In this document: positions 1-6,296 of the stretch, one piece after another | How the letters are laid out: each line of letters begins with the position of its first letter | How positions within the stretch are numbered: position 1 is the stretch's first letter | NCBI GenBank assembly: GCA_945949375.1 | Contig: CAMFEN010000035.1 | Span: 1 to 8,173, forward strand | DNA: 8,173 nucleotides | Source of the DNA: an uncultured Bacteroidales bacterium | GTDB taxonomy: Bacteria; Bacteroidota; Bacteroidia; Bacteroidales; Paludibacteraceae | Direction of reading: 5' to 3' | The notes under the pieces: model-generated | Seen by the model: the letters and a program-made list of their open reading frames with translations, nothing else | Database searches by the model: none | What the model was told of the DNA's origin: nothing | Made by a program: the position numbers and the translations under genes

Positions 1-387
1 CTACATATATGTTGCGTTGTTGTTCCATAGTGGTAGTTGTGTTTGGTCAGTTGTATTCAGTTTACGCCGAGACGGGCGATAGGTCTTAGGTTTTTGGAAT
101 TGGTATTGTGTGCGGACGTTCTGCGTTTCGATATAATCACCATAGACCGCTTGCGTTGGTTTCTGCAAATCAGCTATGCGTTGCTCTAACTCTTTGATTT
201 TGGCATCCTTTTCATCGTTTGCAGTACGGAGATTTTGATTTTCTGCAAGAAGAGCACGCACAGCATCCTGCAACTGCTCAATATTTTCAAGTAGTTGCGT
301 CGTTTCCTGCTGATGGCCTGTCGTTAAACCATATAATTTTTCAGAATAAGCAAGGTGAGATTCTATGTTAAGGTCATCGGTTTTCAC
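1..387 (-). CDS. Hypothetical coiled-coil protein, GTG start
   Basis: I do not recognise the family of this 128-residue protein. Residues about 20-76 form a heptad-like coiled coil rich in Leu, Glu and Gln (for example LLAENQNLRTANDEKDAKI). It is followed by a polar, basic tail with Tyr, Gln and Arg/Lys (YRPSRRK) and no membrane segment or signal peptide. The only possible start is GTG at 385-387, because the next in-frame codon upstream but one is the TAA stop of the neighbouring gene and no ATG occurs before the C-terminus. It sits 3 bases downstream of the 391-792 gene in the same frame, so it is either translated by coupling or is the tail of a larger gene split by that TAA. It probably shares the promoter at 836-867. 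The gene ends with TAG at the very edge of the window and is complete. A role in restriction cannot be inferred from sequence; the coil suggests oligomerisation or partner binding. Confidence 0.6.
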   Translation of the reverse strand: MKTDDLNIESHLAYSEKLYGLTTGHQQETTQLLENIEQLQDAVRALLAENQNLRTANDEKDAKIKELEQRIADLQKPTQAVYGDYIETQNVRTQYQFQKPKTYRPSRRKLNTTDQTQLPLWNNNATYM

Positions 388-390
388 TAA

Positions 391-792
391 TTACTCATCG
401 TTTTCCTCTGCCGTTCGCGTACGTACGCGGGCAATCATTTTATAACACTCGCCGCCAATAGCGTCATCGTACTTATTGCAGCGGACAAGGTCAAAGATGA
501 TGGTATTCTTGGCGTAATCAAACTCCATGTGGTCATAGAGTTGTTTGGTATTGATATAATAGTAAGCTCCGGATTTGCGTACAGCAAAAGCACGGTCATT
601 GCTCTCTGCATCAACGACCGCCATGTAGAGCACATGTTTCTCTTGCGTGTCGGGCGCAAGAACGACTGCTTTGTTTTCGTCGATTTTGAGCTGCTCAATG
701 GCATCTGTATTAAATCCGGTTTTACCAGTTTGTTGAATTGTAGCCTTAGGTTTAAGACTATAATCTTTAGCATTTATAACTTCACCAATCAT
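391..792 (-). CDS. Hypothetical protein, first gene of a two-gene unit
   Basis: The gene encodes a soluble-looking protein of 133 residues with no family I can name. It begins MIGEVINAKDYSLKPK and has an alternating hydrophobic and polar pattern suggesting a mixed alpha/beta fold (KAVVLAP, HVLYMAVVDAES, AYYYINTKQLYDHM, NTIIFDLVRC). It ends in a short acidic tail (EENDE) that looks like a natural C-terminus. There are two cysteines, at about residues 105 and 116, and no signal peptide or membrane helix. The ATG at 790-792 is well placed, about 35-40 bases downstream of the predicted transcription start of the promoter at 836-867. The following gene (1-387) starts 3 bases after its stop, in the same frame. 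Its expression appears independent of the restriction operon and of the recombinase, from which it is separated by an intrinsic terminator. Confidence 0.7.
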   Translation of the reverse strand: MIGEVINAKDYSLKPKATIQQTGKTGFNTDAIEQLKIDENKAVVLAPDTQEKHVLYMAVVDAESNDRAFAVRKSGAYYYINTKQLYDHMEFDYAKNTIIFDLVRCNKYDDAIGGECYKMIARVRTRTAEENDE

Positions 793-835
793 TTTATTTT
801 TGATTTCTTTTTGTTTTCTTTTTCAAAATTCTGCA

Positions 836-867
836 CAAAATTACAACAAATTTTTGAATTGATCAAA
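836..867 (-). promoter_or_regulatory. Bacteroidetes-type promoter for the 792-1 gene pair
   Basis: On the minus strand TTTG (864-867) is followed by 20 bases and then TAATTTTG (836-843). This is an exact match to the Bacteroidetes primary sigma consensus TTTG-N19-21-TAnnTTTG. Transcription would begin near 827-830, leaving an A-rich leader of roughly 35-40 bases before the ATG at 792. The leader has no strong Shine-Dalgarno sequence, which is usual in this phylum. Confidence 0.75.
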
Positions 868-925
868 TTTTCTTGAAGAAAAATGTATAAAAATATGTAA
901 TTTTCTTGCGAATGGAGTAAAAATA

Positions 926-956
926 TAAAATCGCCCGTTAGTCGCGGACGATTTTA
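926..956 (-). terminator. Intrinsic terminator after the recombinase gene
   Basis: The stem pairs 926-937 with 945-956: 12 positions with one C-A mismatch at 934/948, and a 7-base loop at 938-944. Read on the minus strand the stem is followed by a T-rich run (TATTTTTAC). It starts 43 bases past the recombinase stop and separates that gene from the promoter at 836-867. The plus-strand side lacks a T-tract beyond the stem itself, so it should act mainly on minus-strand transcripts. Confidence 0.75.
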
Positions 957-998
957 GCGGAATAATACATTTTTCATTATGTGAAGAATATATACTAT

Positions 999-1802
999 TT
1001 ACCATGTGATTATTTTATCTACAAGGGCTTGTTGCTCGGAGGCAGTGCGGCGGAGATAGATACGGGTTGTTTCTATGCTTTCATGTCCCATGAGGTCTGC
1101 CAATAATGCTATATCATTATATTTCTCCAAGAAATTCTTGGCGAAGCGGTGACGGAAGGAATGCGGATAGATGACTTTAGGATTGAGTCCATACCGCACG
1201 GCGAAGTTCTTCAGTTGTTGTGCAATGCCGCGTGTTGTGATGCGTTCACCGAAGCGGTTGAGGAACAAGTAACCGGTGGTGCGGTGCTGCTGTGTGAGCC
1301 ATTCGGTTGTTTCCTTGCGCAGTCTGGCAGGAAAGAACAATCGACGCACCTTGCCGCCTTTGGTATATATGTCAAAATAACCGACGTGGATGTGTTCTAT
1401 TTTGATCTGCACCAGTTCGCTGACACGTGCGCCGGTAGCAGCAAGAAACCGCACCACAAAATACCATTCCATGTTATCGTCTTGGCGCAGTGCATTTTTA
1501 AGGAAAGTGTAGTCGGCATTGCTAATGACATTTTCAAGGTACGACCGTTGTTGCACTTTGACTGATTTGAGCCGCCATTTAGGTTTACCGATAAACTCCA
1601 GATAGCGGTTGAGAGCCTGCAAACGAAGATTGACGGTTTTGGGCTTGTAGTTCTCGATAAGGAATGTTTTGTAGAGCAGAAGATTCTTCTTGCTCAGTTC
1701 TTTGTGGTGGGCGTAATAATCCCTCACTGCATAGATGTAAGCATGCACGGTGTTGCGTGCCATGTTCTCCTGTTGGAGAAAGGTCTCAAAAGCTTCAAAC
1801 AT
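999..1802 (-). CDS. Tyrosine recombinase (probable hsdS/TRD invertase)
   Basis: The 267-residue protein belongs to the phage-integrase/XerC-D type tyrosine recombinase family, which cuts and rejoins DNA through a covalent 3'-phosphotyrosine. The N-terminal part (about 1-85) looks like a SAM-like core-binding domain (ENMARNTVHAYIYAVRDYY). The catalytic domain follows with all expected residues: Arg126 in ATGARVSEL, a Lys at 148 or 151 in TKGGKVR, His214 and Arg217 in PHSFRHRF, His240 in LADLMGHES, and Tyr249 in TTRIYLRR. The length is slightly under XerC/D (about 300 residues), typical of the small Bacteroidales invertases. It lies next to an inverted-repeat pair joining two TRD cassettes, so the likely job is inversion of that segment. 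It is transcribed divergently from the half hsdS at 1928, with 125 bases between them, and ends at its own terminator. That it acts on these repeats is inferred from position; action elsewhere in the genome is also possible. Confidence 0.92.
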   Translation of the reverse strand: MFEAFETFLQQENMARNTVHAYIYAVRDYYAHHKELSKKNLLLYKTFLIENYKPKTVNLRLQALNRYLEFIGKPKWRLKSVKVQQRSYLENVISNADYTFLKNALRQDDNMEWYFVVRFLAATGARVSELVQIKIEHIHVGYFDIYTKGGKVRRLFFPARLRKETTEWLTQQHRTTGYLFLNRFGERITTRGIAQQLKNFAVRYGLNPKVIYPHSFRHRFAKNFLEKYNDIALLADLMGHESIETTRIYLRRTASEQQALVDKIITW

Positions 1803-1842
1803 AATTCTTTTTGTTTTGGGTTATACATTTCGGAGTAATCTC

Positions 1843-1874
1843 CTTATATATTATACAAAAAGAACTATGCCAAA
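1843..1874 (-). promoter_or_regulatory. Weak candidate promoter for the recombinase
   Basis: On the minus strand TTTG (1871-1874) lies 20 bases before TATATAAG (1843-1850), which matches four of the six fixed positions of the Bacteroidetes -7 box. A small dyad, GGAG-TAAT-CTCC (1832-1843), follows immediately and would lie at the start of the transcript, where it could be an operator or just a weak hairpin. No convincing promoter was found in this 125-base gap for the plus-strand gene at 1928. Confidence 0.25.
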
Positions 1875-1927
1875 AGATGTGTATAATTCCCATTATCGGA
1901 ACATCGTTGCCTTAATCGCATAAGGCT

Positions 1928-2758
1928 ATGAACGCATTACTGACACTTAATAAATTGCTTGCAGAGCGAGCAGAGTTAGACAACACACTTGCATCAAAAT
2001 TGCAAAAATCAATTTTACAAGAAGCGATACAGGGCAGATTAGTCCCCCAAGACCCCAATGATGAACCTGCTGAAGCATTGCTTCTACGGATTAAGAAGGA
2101 GAAAGAAAGACTTGTTGCGGAAGGTAAATTAAAACGCAAAGATTTAGTAGAAAGTACTATCTATCGTGGTGACGATAACAAGTATTATGAGCAGATAGGT
2201 AATAAATGCATAGAAATCAATGGAGAAATACCATTTGATATTCCTCATAGTTGGACATGGTGCAGGCTTGCACACTTAGTTGCGTTAATTAGTGGTACAT
2301 CATATAATAAAAGCGATATTCAGAAAAATGGAGTGCGTATTTTGAGAGGAGGAAATATACAAGAAACAAAATTGCTAATACTAGATAGTGATGTTTTTTT
2401 GCCTGAAGCATATATGGATGAGGGTAAACAAATTAGAATAAATGATATTCTAATTGTAGCTTCAACTGGAAGCAAAGAGGTGATTGGAAAACCTGCATTT
2501 ATAACAGAGAATATTCTTAATACTCAAATAGGTGCATTTTTGCGAATAGTTCGACCTTATTTTGATTATTATGTCGCATATTTACATATAGTTTTTGCTT
2601 CTGAATATTATCGTAGGTACATTCGAAGTAAAGTAAAAGGCACAAATATTAATAATATCAAAGCAGAATATATAGAAAATATGCTTATCCCTTTACCTCC
2701 CCTCAATGAGATTAAACGTATTGTGGTGAAGAAAGAAGAACTGTACTGCAAACTATAG
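1928..2758 (+). CDS. hsdS: Half-length HsdS: conserved spacer plus one TRD
   Basis: The 276-residue product matches the second half of a Type I specificity subunit, the part that reads one side of the bipartite DNA target. Residues 1-26 resemble the end of the central coiled coil of the full HsdS. Residues 27-91 align without gaps to residues 275-339 of the full HsdS (47 of 65 identical, including KSILQEAIQGRLVPQD and GDDNKYYE). Residues about 100-255 are an unrelated, AT-rich TRD ending in the usual LIPLPPL motif and a short tail. The first TRD and N-terminus are missing. An in-frame TAA at 1913-1915 makes ATG 1928 the earliest ATG start. It is either a silent donor cassette or a half subunit that could work as a dimer, as truncated HsdS of other Type I systems can. 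I see no clear promoter in front. The 21-bp inversion site lies at residues 84-91. Confidence 0.8.
   Translation: MNALLTLNKLLAERAELDNTLASKLQKSILQEAIQGRLVPQDPNDEPAEALLLRIKKEKERLVAEGKLKRKDLVESTIYRGDDNKYYEQIGNKCIEINGEIPFDIPHSWTWCRLAHLVALISGTSYNKSDIQKNGVRILRGGNIQETKLLILDSDVFLPEAYMDEGKQIRINDILIVASTGSKEVIGKPAFITENILNTQIGAFLRIVRPYFDYYVAYLHIVFASEYYRRYIRSKVKGTNINNIKAEYIENMLIPLPPLNEIKRIVVKKEELYCKL
2006..2184 (+). repeat. HsdS conserved-region repeat, plus-strand copy
   Basis: This 179-base stretch encodes the conserved segment between coiled coil and TRD. It is a diverged inverted copy of 3776-3954 in the full hsdS, with equal length and no gaps at protein level. A third, shorter-by-one-codon copy lies at the start of hsdS. 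The last 17 bases (2168-2184) are identical to the reverse complement of 3776-3792, the longest exact match I found between the half gene and the full gene. Confidence 0.7.
2179..2199 (+). repeat. Inversion site copy A (21-bp inverted repeat)
   Basis: This 21-base sequence (CAAGTATTATGA followed by GCAGATAGG) is repeated exactly on the opposite strand at 3234-3254, and the identity stops sharply on both sides. In the half hsdS it encodes the end of Asn84 through Gly91 (KYYEQIG), directly before the variable TRD. The upstream bases GGTGACGATAA extend its likeness to the junction in the full hsdS. Its position makes it the likely substrate of the recombinase at 999-1802. Confidence 0.8.
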
Positions 2759-2851
2759 ACTACTATATAAATCGGCAACTTTCGATGATATTCGTATTTG
2801 TTCTTCCTTTGGAGGAACACCTATCAGCAAATTATAGAATATCTCTTTGTT

Positions 2852-2878
2852 AAGGTGCGGAATTGCCGCACCTTTTTT
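2852..2878 (+). terminator. Strong plus-strand terminator inside the TRD cassette
   Basis: A perfect 9-bp stem (AAGGTGCGG at 2852-2860 with CCGCACCTT at 2866-2874) with a 5-base loop is followed by T's on the plus strand (2873-2878). It is placed about 95 bases after the stop of the half hsdS and would end that transcript. On the minus strand the same bases encode KKGAAIPHL of the TRD and the A-run precedes the stem, so coding-direction transcription should pass. Confidence 0.65.
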
Positions 2879-3233
2879 CGAATTACGCAAACGATCCTTG
2901 TAGTATTGAATGAAGTACAGCACGTAAGGTAAATACATTTCACTACTTACCCAAAGCTGCTTAAAGGTGCTGCCCATATAACCCTCACAAGGAACTGTAA
3001 ACACTTCGCCGGAGTTCTCTCCATCAACAAGAATTATATTGTCACCTTTAAATATAAACTTGCCTTCATTTATAACATCACCTGAAGATTTTCCTCGCAA
3101 GTATTTTGCATCAAGGCATACATACTTTCCTTTCTTTTTCTCCCCATCAATGAGCCTGCAAATATCCGCAAGTCGTACTACTTTCCATGTATTTGGAAAA
3201 TCGAAATCACTATCAATTTCAATAGCCTTTCCG

Positions 3234-3254
3234 CCTATCTGCTCATAATACTTG
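3234..3254 (-). repeat. Inversion site copy B (21-bp inverted repeat)
   Basis: This is the exact inverted partner of 2179-2199. It opens the silent TRD cassette in the frame KYYEQIG and, in a shifted frame, forms the last codons and stop of the full hsdS (ATT ATG AGC AGA TAG; stop at 3235-3237). Because both copies are identical, inversion would leave the hsdS stop unchanged. Confidence 0.8.
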
Positions 3255-4776
3255 CTAACGCCTGTTCAATCTTGGCAACAATACGTTTTTGTTCTGCAAG
3301 TGGAGGTAATGCAAACAAATAGTTTTCAAAAACGCCACGGGTCAAATGTTTCATTGTTAAGCCGTGTGTGATGTGTTTTAGATTAACAACAAGTCCTTTC
3401 AAAGAATAGAACAAGAAATATTTATCAATGCAGTTATACGGATTAACTTTGAATATGTGTTGATTGAGCCAACTATCATCACCTTGCCATATAAACGCAT
3501 CTAAAGTTGCTGACCATGAAAAAAGTAAATCACCGTTATGTACTTTGAATTTTTCATCAAACACTTTAGTGGTGTAATTAAATTGTTTATTTGCATCAGA
3601 TAAATTTTGTATTCTTATAATCGGAAGTCCCTTAGTTTCCCATTCGTTAGGTTTAAAGGCCAAGCCGTTTATAAATTCCGCTACTTGTCCTATTCTGCAC
3701 CAGCACCAGTTTTCCGGTATATCAAATTGGATTTCCTCATCAATGCAAGTGACTGCATTGCCACACTTCTCGTAGTACTTGTTATCGTCACCTTTATAGA
3801 TTATACTATCGGTGATGTCCTTTGCTTTAAGCTTACCTTGTTTGACAAGTGCTTGCTTTTCCGTTCTAATTCGTTCAAGTAACTTAGTGGCTGGCTCGTC
3901 ATTGGAATCTTGGGGCACAAGCCGTCCTTGTATGGCTTCTTGAAGAATTGATTTCTTCAAATTGGTATATAGAGTAGCATTTAATGTGTCAAGCTTTTCT
4001 TGGCACTCATTATATTTATCTATAGATGGAAGAATCTCTTGGTATTTATCAATTATTCTTTTTTGTTCACTTAAAGGAGGTATCGGAATAAGAAAGTTAG
4101 CAATGTCAACCATTGATATATTATCATTTGTTGAGTTCTTCCTTGAATTTATGAATTCTTTAATATGAGGAGATTTGATAACGCAGTCAATATATTTTAC
4201 TTCAAACCATTTGTTACGAATAATGGCTACTCGCTGGTTTAGCAACATATCTTCTGACAAAGATTGTACATAAAGACTTTTACCTACAGTACCACCTGTC
4301 ATTGCAATGAGTATATCATCAACTGCTATTTTATAATTATCCAGACTGTTAGGCGCGTTATAACGAACAATAGATTTATTTACAAATCCTTCTTCGGAAA
4401 TATCGGAGATACGAATAACTCGTAAACCTTTATCAGTTTTTAATTCAGTGCTCGGGAAGGCATATCCCCCTATTATCTCTGCATAATTTCTCAATCTTAC
4501 CCAGCACCATGTAGCAGGTATCTCAAAGGGGATTTCGGCATCTATGCAGCGCACCTCTCCGTTGGGCAACTTCTCATAATGGGAATTGTCGTCACCACGG
4601 AAGATGATTGTTTCGTTCTTGTCCTTTTTGATTTTGCCCTCTTTGACGAGTTGTGCTTTCTCTGCACGGATACGTTCCAACAGAACGGACGCAGGCTCGT
4701 CGTTCGGGTCTTGCGGCACCAATTTGCCCTGTATCGCCCATTGAAGGATGCTATTTTTCAGTTGCTTGCCGTTCAT
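3235..4776 (-). CDS. hsdS: Type I restriction-modification specificity subunit HsdS
   Basis: The 513-residue HsdS recognises the bipartite target for the methylase and restriction complexes. The layout is conserved segment (about 7-69, KNSILQWAIQGKLVPQD), TRD1 (about 83-235, ending LIPIPPLSEQKRI), central coiled coil (about 240-272), second conserved segment (275-339), TRD2 (about 350-490, ending FALPPLAEQKRI) and a short tail. The two halves are an internal duplication, so the two TRDs are displayed symmetrically, as usual for the family; the length is also usual. ATG at 4774-4776 overlaps the hsdM stop by 4 bases (ATGA), indicating translational coupling. TRD1 and parts of TRD2 are more AT-rich than hsdM and hsdR, as expected for swapped domains. 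The stop codon lies inside the 21-bp inversion site. This is the copy expected to be expressed. The target sequence cannot be read from the protein. Confidence 0.95.
   Translation of the reverse strand: MNGKQLKNSILQWAIQGKLVPQDPNDEPASVLLERIRAEKAQLVKEGKIKKDKNETIIFRGDDNSHYEKLPNGEVRCIDAEIPFEIPATWCWVRLRNYAEIIGGYAFPSTELKTDKGLRVIRISDISEEGFVNKSIVRYNAPNSLDNYKIAVDDILIAMTGGTVGKSLYVQSLSEDMLLNQRVAIIRNKWFEVKYIDCVIKSPHIKEFINSRKNSTNDNISMVDIANFLIPIPPLSEQKRIIDKYQEILPSIDKYNECQEKLDTLNATLYTNLKKSILQEAIQGRLVPQDSNDEPATKLLERIRTEKQALVKQGKLKAKDITDSIIYKGDDNKYYEKCGNAVTCIDEEIQFDIPENWCWCRIGQVAEFINGLAFKPNEWETKGLPIIRIQNLSDANKQFNYTTKVFDEKFKVHNGDLLFSWSATLDAFIWQGDDSWLNQHIFKVNPYNCIDKYFLFYSLKGLVVNLKHITHGLTMKHLTRGVFENYLFALPPLAEQKRIVAKIEQALASIMSR
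3761..3792 (-). repeat. Diverged junction site inside hsdS
   Basis: On the minus strand this reads GGTGACGATAACAAGTA followed by CTACGAGAAG. The first 17 bases are identical to 2168-2184 of the half hsdS in inverted orientation. The part matching the 21-bp site (3761-3781) agrees at 15 of 21 positions. It occupies the same codon positions (DDNKYYEK) directly before the second TRD of HsdS. It could be a lower-efficiency recombination site or only conserved coding sequence. Confidence 0.5.
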
Positions 4777-6296
4777 TCTGCCACTATTTGTTGGATGTCA
4801 ATACCTAATATCTTCTGTATCTCGGAGAGAGTGCGGTCTATCTCGCGGTCGAGTTCTGCGCGACGGCTGTAGTAGTTTTTCAATAGTTCGGCAGGCGGTA
4901 GGATTTCTTCTTCGGACTTCGGGAATTTGCATTGGTCAAAATTACAATCCAATGCCATGAGTTCTTCTGTAGAGAAACAACGTGCCTTGTCATTGCCTTC
5001 CGCATCTTGCAGCGGTTGGCGGTTATTCCACCAATCTATAATAGGCTGGCAATGCTCCAGCTTCATCGGGTTGGTCTTGTTGAAATGCTTGTAGCCCTCC
5101 GGCATATCGAGACGGTAGAACCAAGTCTCGCGTGTTTTGAATCCTTCGGGTGCGCCTTCCGCCGTCTCGTTATTGAAGAAAACGATATTGGTAGCAATGG
5201 ATGTGTAAGGGGCGAAGATAGACCCCGGCAAACGGATGATGGTATGCAGATTATATTCGCGCAAGAGGGCTGTCTTGATGGCTAATTTAGCGCCATCCGT
5301 ACCGAACAGGAAGCCATCTGGAATAATAACACCGGCACGTCCATGCTCTTTGAGGCGGCGCATGATAAGCACCATAAACAAGTCTGCCGTTTCCGACGAA
5401 CGGAACTCCATCGGGAAATTACTCTTGGCAGCGGCATCGGTACTACCACCATAAGGCGGATTCATAGCAATGACATCCACTTTGTCGGCTTCGGTGAAGT
5501 CGGAAAGTTTGGTACCCAATGAATCGCAGTTGCGGATATTGGGTGCTTCTACATCATGCAGCAGCAAGTTCGTGATAGAGAGCAGATAAGGCAAAGGTTT
5601 CCACTCTTGTCCGATAACAGAGGATTGGAACTTGCGCCCGTCTTCGGTTGTCTTGACTTGTTGGGCAAGATGATTAAGAGCCGATGTAAGGAAGCCACCG
5701 GTACCGGATGTGAAGTCGCCAACCGTTTCTCCCAATTGAGGATTGAGGATAGTGATGATAAAATCCGTAAGCGCACGCGGCGTGTAGAATTCTCCGGCAT
5801 TACCAGCAGATTGCAGGTCTTTGAGTATGCCTTCGTAAATATCGCCGAACATGTGGCGGTCCTCTGCATCATCAAATTCTATTTCGTTGATAACATTGAT
5901 GACTTGTCGCAGGAGAATGCCATTCTTCATGTATTGGTTCAAGTCTGCAAACACCTCGCGCACGATTGTTTTGGAGCGTGGCGTTTCCTTGGTTACAGGC
6001 AGGTTCTTGAGTGTCGGAAATAACTCCTCGTTGATAAAATGCAACAGCGCATCACCTGTGGGTGCTTTGCCGTCTTTGCTGTCGATAGCCCAATTACGCC
6101 AACGGTATTTCTCGGGGATGATACTTTGAAAAGTCTTGCCGTCCTTGTATGCTTTGTATTCCCATGTCTCTTCCTGTGTGTCATACACTTTCATGAAGAA
6201 CATCCATACCATTTGCTCTATACGTTGTGCGTCGCCGTTGATACCGGCATCCTGACGCATGATGTTCTGCAATCGTTTTACGATATTATTTACCAT
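4773..6296 (-). CDS. hsdM: Type I restriction-modification DNA methyltransferase HsdM
   Basis: The 507-residue N6-adenine methyltransferase subunit transfers a methyl group from S-adenosylmethionine to adenine in the HsdS-defined target. An N-terminal helical HsdM_N-like region (about 1-140) is followed by the N6-methylase domain with AGEFYTPRAL (167-176), SAM-binding motif I DFTSGTGGFL (194-203) and the catalytic NPPY (279-282). Motif I has Phe and Thr-Ser where the classic form reads DPACGTGG; the Gly residues are intact, so it should be active. The C-terminal end (about 468-507) is helical and probably contacts HsdS. Length is normal for the family. Its ATG shares one base with the hsdR stop (TAATG), and its own stop overlaps the hsdS start, so R, M and S are one operon read from a promoter outside the window. 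Confidence 0.96.
   Translation of the reverse strand: MVNNIVKRLQNIMRQDAGINGDAQRIEQMVWMFFMKVYDTQEETWEYKAYKDGKTFQSIIPEKYRWRNWAIDSKDGKAPTGDALLHFINEELFPTLKNLPVTKETPRSKTIVREVFADLNQYMKNGILLRQVINVINEIEFDDAEDRHMFGDIYEGILKDLQSAGNAGEFYTPRALTDFIITILNPQLGETVGDFTSGTGGFLTSALNHLAQQVKTTEDGRKFQSSVIGQEWKPLPYLLSITNLLLHDVEAPNIRNCDSLGTKLSDFTEADKVDVIAMNPPYGGSTDAAAKSNFPMEFRSSETADLFMVLIMRRLKEHGRAGVIIPDGFLFGTDGAKLAIKTALLREYNLHTIIRLPGSIFAPYTSIATNIVFFNNETAEGAPEGFKTRETWFYRLDMPEGYKHFNKTNPMKLEHCQPIIDWWNNRQPLQDAEGNDKARCFSTEELMALDCNFDQCKFPKSEEEILPPAELLKNYYSRRAELDREIDRTLSEIQKILGIDIQQIVAE

Larger units (their letters stand above)
2753..3254 (-). pseudogene. hsdS: Silent TRD cassette of hsdS, no start codon
   Basis: Read on the minus strand from the 21-bp repeat, this segment encodes one TRD: it begins KYYEQIGGKAIEID, continues FPNTWKVVRLADI, has GAAIPHLNKEIFYNLLIGVPP and ends VADLYSSL. 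It lacks the coiled coil, the conserved spacer and any start. An in-frame TGA at 3266-3268 blocks reading from upstream, the TTG near 3098-3100 is inside the domain, and the preceding hsdS is in a different frame. It is therefore a storage cassette rather than a gene. Inverting 2179-3254 would fuse it in frame to the head of the half hsdS, giving a 250-residue product. Its stop interlocks with that of the half gene in the palindrome CTATAG (2753-2758). Call as a TRD rests on motif layout and position. Confidence 0.8.

Noticed and set aside
435..876. Open frames on both strands overlapping the 391-792 gene (about 112 aa minus, 115 aa plus)
   Set aside because: They are shadows in other frames of a better-supported gene that has a proper promoter and start; their protein composition is irregular.
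1149..1565. 138-codon plus-strand frame inside the recombinase gene
   Set aside because: It lies opposite the catalytic domain of an intact tyrosine recombinase and shows no domain of its own.
1826..1828. Upstream ATG in the recombinase leader, in a different frame, giving a possible overlapping leader peptide
   Set aside because: The peptide (starting MYNPKQKEL) has no supporting signal, and such chance frames are common in AT-rich leaders.
2753..3100. Treating the TRD cassette as a 115-aa gene starting at about 3100
   Set aside because: The start would be a TTG in the middle of the TRD, and homologous coding sequence clearly continues upstream to the 21-bp repeat.
2006..4755. Repeated conserved segments at three places as a possible transposon or CRISPR-like array
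   Set aside because: They are the internal duplicated HsdS spacer regions and encode KSILQEAIQG-type sequence, which explains the repetition.
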